Shown here: positions 1 to 9,367 of the stretch, in pieces
Numbering within the stretch: the stretch's first letter is position 1
Layout: each line of letters begins with the position of its first letter
Source: Condylostoma magnum
Lineage: Eukaryota; Ciliophora; Heterotrichea; Heterotrichida; Condylostomatidae
DNA length: 23,347 nucleotides
Assembly (NCBI GenBank): GCA_920105805.1
Contig: CAKKTI010000345.1
Coordinates: forward strand, 1 to 23,347
Direction of reading: 5' to 3'
Program-made: the position numbers and the translations under genes
The notes under the pieces: model-generated
Seen by the model: only the letters and a program-made list of their open reading frames with translations
Told to the model about the DNA's origin: nothing
The model's database searches: none

Positions 1-1718
1 GTTTAAGGCTTCTAATCTTCTAAAGGTGATTTTATAGTAGGACCAGTTAGTATTTCTAGTATGTATGATCCTTTTGTAACTAAGCCTTAGATATGTTTTC
101 TGTCAAAGCCCCGTAAGGATGGCTAATCATCTGTTAGTTTCTATGTTCGACTATTTTTCCTTTTTAAGTTGAGAACTAAATCACTCATTACAAAATCTGA
201 ATGTATTTCAATATATAAGTAATTATCCTTTGGTATATTTAAAGGAATTGACTATAGAACTTCCTCGTCTCTTTAAACTGTCTATACTGGAACTGTTAAT
301 ATAGGTAAATCGGTTATTTCTATTGTAAACTCATTATTTTCCTTTATTTATGAGTCTAGCTGATCCAGTTTACTATTAAGAGACTGTATATTACTACTAC
401 ATTCATCAAGACTATAAGCCTATGATATCTCTTTAATTCGCTTAATTGTGCTAATTCCGATCTAAACTAAGAACTTTTAACAGAATTTTTGCTCTGTTTC
501 TGTTATAAAACTAGAATAGAAGTTAAACTATATATAGTACTTCCCTTTATCTAATTAATACAAAATACCTTCTTCACCTTTAGGTGAAATACTTTCAATA
601 ATAACTCCTTTTTCCTAGTTAAGAAGTCTTATATCAACATCAATTCCTCTCGGCTCGTGAGCAACTACTCTAATAACAGACTACTCCTGTATATTAAACT
701 AAATTTCAGTTGAGGATGCGAAAAGATCACATAAAACTAAATCCTCATACATCAATTCTCCCTCTCTAATCAAATAATCTAACTAGTGAGGAAGTCTTGC
801 AGCATTACAGTTAAACCTATCTTCTTATTCAATCAAAGGGTCAGCTGTTACATGTATAGAAAATGGAATAAAGGGACCACCAATAGCTCCATGCACTTCT
901 TGTATATCTTTTAAATAATAAGCAATTATTAACTCATAGTCTCCTGGTGTTATCGTAGTGCTTAAATGAGTTGAGTTTAAATCAGCATGGTTTGAAAACA
1001 CACATTCTCCTTATATTTAGCATTCCCAGTCCAGCTTTGACTTTCCAAGTGTTTTTAGAATAATTAAGAGTCCTCCATGCTACCAAAAATCATAATGTAG
1101 GCTTCCATTAATATGCCAAAGTCCAGTTTTACCTTAAAGTTGATCGGTGACAGGTATTTTTATGCTATAACTTTTCAGAATGTTAAACCCTGCTTTAAGA
1201 CTATCAGCTTATACATAAGTTTTGATTTCATTTGATTGAAAGAACTCATTTTACATAATCGACTTATTCAGCCCTTGTAAATCCTAGGGAATTGGTTAGT
1301 ATGCTGAAACATCATAGCTAACTGCTTAAAATGAGGGCCTGATTGTAATAGCTATAAAAGCAAATGGCTTATCACATGAGAAATCGTCTTAATTACTATC
1401 ATTGGTTTCACTGTATTATAGTTTTAATGAAAAATTAGACTTTTGCAAGTCAAACAGCTATAAGAAGTGAGTTTGGTTTGGTATAAAGAACTCTTCTTCT
1501 TGAATTACGAGAGTAATATCTGCCTTATGGGGCTCAATTGCAATTCTAAGCCATGATTATTCTTATATAGGGACAGTTCATTCTGTGTTTTGTATAAGAA
1601 ACTCATTAGCAAATTCAAAAATGTGCGGATTTGGCTCTGGGTTAAATGATGTGATTTGAGTTGGTATAAAAGGAATATCACATGCCTTAAGAAGACGTAT
1701 CAAAATCAAAAACACCAT
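1..1718 (-). CDS. Predicted secreted or membrane protein, unknown family (3' end beyond window)
   Basis: One reading frame runs from ATG at 1718 to the left edge, about 572 codons, once TAA and TAG are read as Gln and TGA as Trp. The protein starts with a short hydrophobic leader (MVFLILIRLLKACDIP), which looks like a signal peptide for the secretory pathway. The rest is rich in predicted beta structure, with scattered Cys residues, possible N-glycosylation sites such as NGS and NST, and a stretch around residues 280-310 containing TPGDYELIIAYY, which resembles the beta-sandwich domains of extracellular proteins. I do not recognise the family and assign no function. The start is favoured because it is the first in-frame ATG and lies 33 nt from the divergently transcribed Rictor start. 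The C-terminus is not in the window, so a transmembrane anchor cannot be excluded. Confidence 0.75.
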
Positions 1719-1751
1719 TTTATATAAACCATCTTACTAAAATATTACAAA
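1719..1751. promoter_or_regulatory. 33-nt divergent intergenic spacer
   Basis: This AT-rich spacer is all that lies between the start codons of the unknown secreted protein (minus) and Rictor (plus). Both 5' UTRs and any shared promoter must sit here or inside the coding sequences. I see no recognisable motif beyond a TATATAAA-like run on the plus strand near 1721. The role is inferred from position only. Confidence 0.3.
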
Positions 1752-4700
1752 ATGGCATAAGTACAATAAGCAATCTAGTATGAAGTGAACATTCTAAACA
1801 GCAACACTCTTAATGCAACATAGCTTTCCCAAAAAATGCAGAATATATACGAAAGTATCATGATTTTAATACAAAAGGACTTTTAGCAAGAACTTTAATT
1901 CCTATCCAACTACTTGGAATTATTTCAAGCAATCCGATTGTTCCTGATTCACAGGGACCAAAACTTGCGTAAAGGTGGTCTAAGAATCCTCCGGTACATT
2001 TTAATATCAGACGAGAGTTTCCAGTGTGTTTTATAAAACAAAATAGAGATTTTCATAATGCGAAGCTTCGAACAAGAAGAAATCAACGAGGAAAGGGTAG
2101 AAACCTTTAAAATTATCAAGAAATGAATCCTTAACAGTCCTTAAAACTTCCCCCATTGTCTAGTACTTTCATTAACAGCCTGCGCTGAGTATGAAAATGA
2201 CGAGTTTAAAGACTTGTCAATGGAGGGTCTTAGGCTGCTGAGTACTAAAAACATTAAGCTAGTAGCTTGGTCAGGTGGTATAAGAGTGTTGATTTAAGCC
2301 TTACTGAGCCCAAAATCTCATCCAAGTCTCCACCAGAACATTTTATATACAATAAGTTACCTGCTAAATGACAGTAAAATGCGAGTTTACCTCAAAAACG
2401 GTAAAGAGATCAATAAAATTTTCAGCGTTTTTACTGATTAAGACTCTGGGCTAAGTGAACAGCACTTATAGTCCTAAATACAGCTGGCTAGGAAGGCAAT
2501 AGTTTAACTCTCAAGGTAATGGGCAGGGCTTATATATATGGCATCCAGTGGACTATCAACGGTAATAGAATCTCTAAAGCAACCTTTTAATCCTTAGTTG
2601 AAAGAAGGTATATTAGACACTATAACAGAAATGCTGAATATACAGTGCCATACTTCCTCCAAAAACTACAACATCTTCAATAACTACCTCTCCATGCTTC
2701 TTAGCTCCCTGCTTCACTGCGATCTTTTCTAAGCTTTGACTCATATAGCTCTAGACAAAAACGCTAAAATATCACTAAAAGCTAGAAAATTACTAAAAAC
2801 TGTTACAAGATTCGCAAGTGACTTATTACCAGACGCTCCTTAATTTCCTTTGATGCTAGACACTGCATCCTCATTCAAAGCTGCGGAGTTAGTAGCTGAT
2901 ATTGACTCCTCAGCAAGATTACAAAAAGACGGTTAAAATGATAGAAACTTTTTAAGTGCTGCTTGTGAGTTTGTAAGCTTTGATAATATGAAAGGAGTTG
3001 CCAGTGCTAATTGGGTGCTTTTCGGTATTTATAAGGAACATGCTATAAATGCGGTGGATGACAATCTGTTCCTGAACATGCTGAATAAGTCGGGAGTATC
3101 GAAGGATACTATGAGGTGGGACTGGGATACTATATATGAGATTATGTCAGGGCCTATAACAATTCAGCATAGATTCTAAATGGCCCTAAAACGGCAGTTT
3201 TTGAAGAATTTGTTGAGTTATTTCATGCCTTCTAAGCGACTGTTTCATGATTTGCCCTGGAATCCTAATAACTTCATAAAAGCCAGAGTTGGGTCATTTC
3301 TTATATCCATTTTGCTAAGCTAGGAAGATGGGGCTAACTTATTAACAGCTACTTACTCGGAAAGCTTCTTTGTAAGTAGAAAAAGCTATATGATAGAGCT
3401 CTGTGATGCCATTGACGAGGAAATCAGTGTACTGGAAACTGGAAGATAAAGCATTGGAAGACTTTTTTCACCTGAAAGCATGAAGGGATATATGGCTAGA
3501 GAGTATTTTAAGTGAATTGGGCATTTCACAGGAACTTAGGGCAGGAAATTGCTCAAATAGTATGGATTAGCTAACAAATTGATAAAATTAGCCAAAGTTG
3601 AGCACCTTTCGCCTATTTTGCTTCCTCATTTGAACTATAATGATTAAACTTCAAAGGATTTTATCATATTTGCTATATAAACTGAGAATTTTATTGTAAG
3701 GAAGCATGCTATGGAACATGTTAGGCTTTTATACAGAGCTGGAGTTTATGATTTGACCTGGGTTATAAGTGAGCTAGCTACTTAAATATACTCGGGAGAC
3801 ATAGACACTGTGAACTGTGCTCTATCAGTACTAATTGAGCTCTGTCAGGAGAAACAGTATCTAAGTAACTTTATACTCACAGGGCCTCAAATACTCTAAA
3901 AGGTCGGAGAATTGGGAAATCGCCTTTTAATTCGCTTTTTGGGCAGTTCTGACGGAGTCAGATACTTACAAAACTTCGAATTCATACAGTCTGAACTAGA
4001 ACGCTGGAAAGTATAAGGAAATGAGTAATATGTATAAGAACTAGAAAGTAAAATACAGCGAGGACTTACGGAGTAGCAAAAAGAACATGCAATTAAGCTT
4101 TTTACCCCTCTAGCATATCAGCACACTCCTACTCTTGAAATAGCGTGAATACGGAAACTTCCCTTTAGTATAACTTTACAAATTTCTACTAGTGGGCGTG
4201 AGCTTACTCTTGTACTTGATGTTTTCATAGAGATCTAATAGGACTAGATTCTGATGGTTACAAAACTAGCAGATAATTATATAATCAAGCCTAATGAGAC
4301 TATTTCTACGTGCCTACTGCTTGCAGATTTCTTCATAGATTAAAAGGGAAATGATGCTCAAGAGCCCTACTGGATTTACTGTACTGTTGAGGATAGATTG
4401 AAGTAAAGACAGTCGAATCCTGATGAGGAGCTAGCTTAAATTGAGAAAAACGGAGTAATATTTACACTTATGTACTTGGAAGACTAAAAATTCAAGTTAG
4501 TAAGTGTTATGTACAGACTTGGCATACATCCAAAGCCTTCGAATAATCAGCTGTTTCCGACCCATTTATACGGAGAATTGGTGAAAACTAAGTTGGGGAT
4601 TAAGCATTTGATTGATTCTTAGCATTTAGAAGAGTTGATAGTTAAACTATAGGACAACGAGTAAAGTATATTGGTAAAACGATCCTGCTTATGGGCTCTA

Positions 4701-5288
4701 GGAAGTGCTGGGTGCACTGAAAGAGGAGTTCTGTACTTATAGCAGTTAGGCGGTATAAAACTAATGGTAGAAATTGCTGAAAACTGTGAGATTTTGTCAT
4801 TAAGAGGAACGGCGTTTTAAACATTGAGCCTGATTGCTTAGTCTTAAGCTGGGTGTAGTTAATTAAACAGACTTGGATGGATAACACCATAATAATAGCC
4901 TGCTAATTTAACAATTCCATAAGATTTAGATAAGTTCTTCAGAGTTGAGCAGTAGGAGGAGGAAAGTAGAGACTATTATTATGATCTAATTGATGATATT
5001 ATAGAATAAGGCAATCTAAATCAGGATGAGCAGAAACTATTAGACAATTTAATTGGAATTGGAACAGTGGGAAATAGGTCGGAGTATGAAAGATTTTTAA
5101 AGTCTAATCGGCACTTAGGATAAGGAGACCCTGGATCTGGGAAAGTCTTTTATTATATCATGATCATTTTATCAGTTTATAGCTTTAAATTGCCAGCTAG
5201 AAGGTTTATTCATAAGTTTTATGAAAGAATTGGCAAAAACATTGATTTATTTAGAGAAATTGACGAGTTGCCTAATATTACGAGTTAG
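1752..5288 (+). CDS. RICTOR: Rictor (Pianissimo/Avo3/Ste16), TORC2 subunit
   Basis: This 1178-residue protein is a homologue of Rictor, the defining subunit of TOR complex 2, which acts at the plasma membrane to direct phosphorylation of AGC kinases. Family signatures appear in order: an N-terminal helical-repeat block with LRKGGLRILRYIL near residue 73; the middle domain with MRWDWDTI near residue 455 followed by MPSKRLFHDLPW; YFKWIGHFTGTQG near residue 590; and the C-terminal conserved block KRSCLWALGSAGCTERG near residue 976 followed by EILSLRGTAFQTLSLIAQ. ATG at 1752 is preferred over the later in-frame ATG at 2058 because residues before 2058 already match the family. It is shorter than human Rictor, ending soon after the last conserved block. 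TAG at 5286 is taken as the stop, with TAA two codons later; the next gene begins 35 nt on in another frame. Many TAA/TAG Gln codons and a few TGA Trp codons are in frame. Confidence 0.93.
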
Positions 5289-5323
5289 TTATAAAATTAA
5301 TATTTTTATTATACTTACTAATA

Positions 5324-6157
5324 ATGTCTTAAGACTAATAACTAAACTTTACGCCAGTACATGAATTATTATGCATTCCAGACTACATTAACCCTCACAT
5401 GCGGTGTATAGGGCCAAGGAGCCTTAAGATTAAACGGTTTTACAAACAATTACTAACAAAAAAAGAGCTGAAATTTAAGCGATGGATTGAGCAATCAAGA
5501 TGAAACTGTATAAGTAGACCCCAATACAAACGATCATGTGGAATTTCTAATCTAGTAAGTTGCTGAAACTATTTATTCAGTGAACAAGGCAATGGAGAAT
5601 TCCCAGTACTGAATGTAGAAAATGCATTACAGATTCTAGGATTCACTTAACCAATCTAACAAATCAATTTTGGAGAAATAACAGGCAATCGTACTCTTCA
5701 ACAATGATTTAAATAATTAAACTAATTCTTTGGTACAAGAGGAAAAGCCAGAATATTTTACAAGCTTTAAGGAAAACATAAAACGTATAAAAGGCCAAGC
5801 AAGACATTCCAGTCTATAGTAAAAGGACTGAGATGCAAGAAGAAGGCGTTTATTTACCACTGCCATAACCACTACATGACTCCCATAGGCTACGATATCT
5901 CCCCAATTAACCCTGAGCAAGACTACAAAAGCTTTAAGAAAATCTCCCTGAAAAACTAAGAATGCTCACTCATTCTAGCCGACACCTCTCTTAAAAAACC
6001 TCCTTTTACTACAGTCAGCTGAGACAATATAATATTCGACCTAGATCAACAACGTCCCTATTACTTCAATATAAGACGGCCGGAGCTAGGCTTGCAGAAA
6101 TACAAGGACAATTCTAAGGGCAACAGCAACTGTATTCTTATATTTACTAAAAACTAA
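5324..6157 (+). CDS. BIVM: BIVM-family protein (basic, immunoglobulin-like variable motif-containing)
   Basis: This 277-residue protein matches the conserved core of BIVM, a nuclear/cytoplasmic protein of uncertain function. Signatures are NPHMRCIGPRSLKIKRFY near residue 22; YKRSCGISNLVSCWNYLFS near residue 67; ALQILGFTQPI followed by FGEITGNRTLQQWFKQLN near residue 105; FGTRGKARIFYKLQGKHKT near residue 136; YHCHNHYMTPIGYD near residue 173; and a C-terminal WDNIIFDLDQQRPYYFNIR. It is shorter than the human protein, lacking the long tails. The frame differs from Rictor upstream. A long open frame in the Rictor register continues through this gene but lacks these motifs. TGA at 5501 encodes Trp in SRWNCISRP. 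The TAA at 6155 is taken as the stop and overlaps the stop of the convergent gene. The conserved Cys in RSCG and His in HNHY suggest a papain-like fold, which is inference. Confidence 0.9.
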
Positions 6158-7251
6158 TTTAGATATCTATTCTGAGGAACTCTATTCTTCCAGTTATCAT
6201 GCTTCATAGCTGCTTAGTAAATCACGTCTAACTCATCGTTTATATACTCGCGTGCACAGTAGCCCTTGCCACACGGACACCTCTTACTTAAATTGCTACA
6301 GTAATTATCTATTATACATAAATTGCAAATAGTACAAGTCATGAAAAGCAATCCCCAGTCTTTCCATTGGGTTTTTTATTCATTGCATCTTTCACAGGTC
6401 CATTAAGGAGATCCATTCACTTATATCTCATTCTCCGGAGTATAAGGAAGGGAAGATTCCTCCTCATCTTCTGAGTCTTCCTTTTAGAGTCCTTTTATCT
6501 TGTTTAGAACAGGTTAAAACAAATCGCCGTAGTCATGAGACACTTTTGACAGACTTTCACATAGTTATTAAGCTTCAGATTTAAAGCTTGCATTTTTGTA
6601 GGATTATGTACCTATGAAATGAGGTATAAGTTTAAGTAACTTTTTGATTCTATCATCTAAAAGCGAAGCTCCTGATTTGTTCTTTATAAAGGGATAAGTG
6701 TTATTATAACTTGTAAAATCACCTTAGTCTACATTTATGATCGATTAATGCTTTAAAATCTTAAAACTTCCATCTGTATCTCGTAGTATAGTGATTGCTA
6801 ATTAATCCTACTCAATACTTTCCGGTATTAAATACTCATCCACTCCATTTTCCCTACGGTCGAAATAGTGAATAAACACCCTAATTCTCTAGGCAAAACT
6901 TGTTAATAATCCTTTCAAAAGGGTAGCTGGCTCATTGCCTTAAGCTTTTAAAATATCCCAAAATTCACCTTATAATTAGGTTAGATTTTCATTTGTTGAT
7001 AGATATGAATCAATCCATTGAAGCTTTTAGTTGAAGGCTCCTTCAGCTGTTGTTAAGTTATCCATAATACCTTTGAATAAAGAGAATTATTGTTGATTAA
7101 ATTGTCCTGCAAAGTCTAAGGCTATTTGATTGGATTAGGGATTAAAAATAGCTCGTGTGACTTGTTGTAGCAAAGCTTTTGCTATTACTATTTAGGGTGT
7201 ACTTCTCTCACAATCTTCTATTTGAGGGTATTATTACAGATTGCTTGACAT
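6154..7251 (-). CDS. Cysteine-rich zinc-finger-type protein, unknown function
   Basis: The frame encodes about 365 residues from ATG at 7251. The first two thirds are helical without a recognised domain (for example SLFKGIMDNLTTAEGAF near residue 57). An acidic linker, QKEDSEDEEESSLPYTP, follows. The C-terminal part is a cysteine cluster: WTCERCNEQ, then MTCTICNLC, then a run ending in CPCGKGYC, nine cysteines in about 47 residues. The first pair resembles a RanBP2-type knuckle and the rest a RING-like or treble-clef arrangement, so zinc binding is likely. Ubiquitin-ligase activity is possible but not shown. TAG at 6154-6156 is taken as the stop and shares bases with the TAA stop of BIVM on the other strand. 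The divergent gene at 7437 is 185 nt away, the longest spacer in the window. Confidence 0.78.
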
Positions 7252-7436
7252 ATTGTATTATAGAAATATAGATTTAAAATAATTGTTAAAGTAAGAGTAA
7301 CTTATATGTTTTAGTATAAAGATGATTGAAATAAAATGTAACAACTTTATTTAGCTTTTTCTCTAATCTATATGTACAATTCATAAAATATATAATAAAT
7401 CATTGGCTTGTTTTAATAGTAATTTGTAAAAGAAAA
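7252..7436. promoter_or_regulatory. 185-nt AT-rich divergent spacer
   Basis: This is the longest non-coding gap in the window, very AT-rich, between two divergent start codons. It contains several ATGs and short open stretches on the plus strand (for example from 7315), but none joins the downstream frame. I see no defined motif. It may hold two promoters, or an unrecognised first exon of the coiled-coil gene. Confidence 0.3.
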
Positions 7437-8810
7437 ATGAATATCGAAGTAGACTTACTCTAATAAAAACTCGAATTTCTACAATGAGAATTAGATGATT
7501 CAAAAGCAAGAGAAAGCTAGTTAAAATAATTGTATGATAAAGTGATATATAATTTTTAAGACTAATAAGTTGAAAGTGATAATGATAATATAATTTAACA
7601 ATTAAAAGATTAACATAAAAAAGACTTGGAAACTCTGAATTGTAAGTATAAAACACTGGAATAAAATAATCACTTTCATGTACAGTAATAGAAAAAGAAA
7701 AAAATGTAGTTTAAATAGCAATTGTTAGATTTGAAAAAAGCTTAAGAAAATATTGTTAAAGATAAAAATTAGCAAATAAAATTACTAAGTAATAAGGTTT
7801 TAGTACAAAAGTAGAAATTGTAAATGAAAAATCAAGAATTAAGGTAGTAATAATTAGATTTTGAGTAATAAATTGAAAATTTGAAAATATAACATGAAAA
7901 TGAAGCTAACAAGGCTACAATTTCAGCATAATAAACTATGATTGAACTTAAAGACTGTTTTGAATAAGATAGGTAAAATAGTAATAATACTATAGAATAA
8001 CTTAAAGCAGAATTATAATAAGTTAAATCAAGATTATCAAAAGAAGACTTAATTGACTCTAAATTAAAATAAATTATAGGTATGTAAAGTAACACAACAA
8101 ATTAGTAAGTTTAAGATAAAATATACAGCAATTTGCTACAGATTGAAGAATCTAACAAAGAAAATGATATAAAAGATTAATTATAGTAAATTAGAGAATA
8201 ATTATATGTTCTTTACTCATAAAATAAACGATTAAGAATATTCGCAATTAAATCTTAAAGAGAAATAAGTAAACAATTCTCAACTATGCGAGCCTAGACA
8301 GGAAACTAAGGTTAAAACTAACTAATCACTTAAATCATACAGAAAGATACAGAAATATCCATACTTAAGCGACAAATAGGAGATTTAAAACTTGAAATGA
8401 ACTCAAAACAGTACTAAAAACCCCCTAATCCGCTAATACCACAAAGACAGCACAGTCTACGAGGTAAATTAGACGCTCCATTAATAATTTTTGACAATGA
8501 ATACTTAGATACTTAATGTGAAGTTAATACATCATGCGGACTCTCTATATCAAAATCTACATCATCCTTTTCCTATGACAAACTAAAATCAGAGTATGAC
8601 GAATTAATCATGAAGCTAAAAGATGCCAAAGTACAGCTAGCAGTAGAACAAGAAGGCTTCTGCCAGCAACAACTATCCATGAAACTAGAAATCAGATCAT
8701 GCCACGATATACTAAAACAGATCGCTTTAAAGCAAAAACTCACCGATTTCTAAAAGGAGTATATTAAAAAACTAGTTATCCATAGAAGACGGGCAAACCT
8801 GCGAGACTAG
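7437..8810 (+). CDS. Gln-rich coiled-coil protein
   Basis: A 457-residue protein whose first ~300 residues are almost continuous heptads rich in Gln, Lys, Glu and Leu, beginning LLQQKLEFLQWELDD. A Ser/Pro-containing linker (KPPNPLIPQRQHS near residue 330) precedes a second coiled coil starting around YDKLKSEYDELIMKL. A basic tail, HRRRANLRD, ends at TAG 8808, with another TAG two codons later. Gln is written mostly as TAA or TAG, so the gene is invisible under the standard code. TGA at 7485 encodes Trp in LQWEL. The opening segment (LEF..EL..SKARESQLKQLYDKV) resembles a coiled-coil pattern common in large ciliate and GTPase-associated proteins, but no enzymatic domain is present. A cytoskeletal or centrosomal structural role is a guess. 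It is convergent with GCSH, 62 nt away. Confidence 0.8.
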
Positions 8811-8872
8811 TCTTAGCTTATATACATTTTTACATCTTTAATAACACCTGGCAAACAATCTAATTAATACTA

Positions 8873-9292
8873 CTAATTACCCTCTTCTACAAACTTTTTA
8901 TAGCCGTCTTAGTCCATTAAGTCCTCAAGCTCCTTTACATCATTTAACTTAACATCTACTATCCACCCATTTGCCTCTGGGGACTCATTAACTAACTCAG
9001 GGGTTCCTTCTAGCTCTGCATTAGCCTCTAAAACCTCGCCACTGACAGGTGAGTAAAGTTCAGCAACCGTTTTTACAGATTCAATGGAAGAAATAGAGTC
9101 GTGAATATTGAAAGTAGTTCCTTATTGTGGTAACTCTACAAATACAATATCTCCTAGGGACTCAGCAGCATGTGCTGTGATTCCAATTCTTCCTTTGTCA
9201 CCTTCTACCTTTATCCACTCATGATCTTTACTGAAATAAGTAGTAAAAGATCTACATAATCTGGGAATCGAGCGGATGCGAGTAAAAAGCAT
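8873..9292 (-). CDS. GCSH: Glycine cleavage system H protein, mitochondrial
   Basis: A complete 139-residue H protein, the lipoyl carrier that shuttles the aminomethyl group between the P, T and L proteins of the glycine cleavage complex in the mitochondrial matrix. The N-terminus [18 protein letters not shown] is Arg-rich without acidic residues, a typical import presequence, followed by the family motif [18 protein letters not shown]. The lipoylated lysine lies in [20 protein letters not shown] (Lys74), and [12 protein letters not shown] is also conserved. In-frame TAA encodes Gln at residue 57 (VELPQQGT) and again near the end (LMDQDGYKKF). The gene stops at two consecutive TAG codons (8870-8875), exactly where H proteins end. 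If only TGA were a stop, the frame would run on into the convergent coiled-coil gene. An in-frame ATG further upstream would add a tail atypical of presequences, so 9292 is preferred. Confidence 0.95.
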
Positions 9293-9367
9293 TTTTATTA
9301 CAGTATAGTTTTTTTTATGCAAAGAAGATGGAAATTTTAGTCTAGGAATACTAGACAAATCAAGCTT
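9293..9367. promoter_or_regulatory. 75-nt divergent spacer between GCSH and the RCC1 gene
   Basis: The start codons of GCSH (minus) and the RCC1-repeat gene (plus) are 75 nt apart, so this stretch should contain both transcription starts. It includes a T-rich run near 9307-9315. No motif is recognised and the role is inferred from geometry. Confidence 0.35.

Noticed and set aside
2988-3179. Short ORFs under the standard code (also 4642-4890, 21773-22126, 22939-23175 and others)
   Set aside because: They are fragments between reassigned codons of the real genes, or chance frames on the opposite strand. The domain-bearing frames listed above explain the same DNA.
2058-5288. ATG at 2058 as the Rictor start
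   Set aside because: Codons upstream already encode the conserved N-terminal LRKGGLRILRY segment, so the start was moved to 1752.
5361-6200. Long open plus-strand frame in the Rictor register, beginning MNYYAFQTTL
   Set aside because: It overlaps BIVM in a different frame and has no family match, while the BIVM frame matches across its length.
7315-7436. Upstream exon or alternative start for the 7437 coiled-coil gene
   Set aside because: No ATG in this stretch is in frame with the coiled coil and no short GT-AG intron joins one, so it is left as a spacer.
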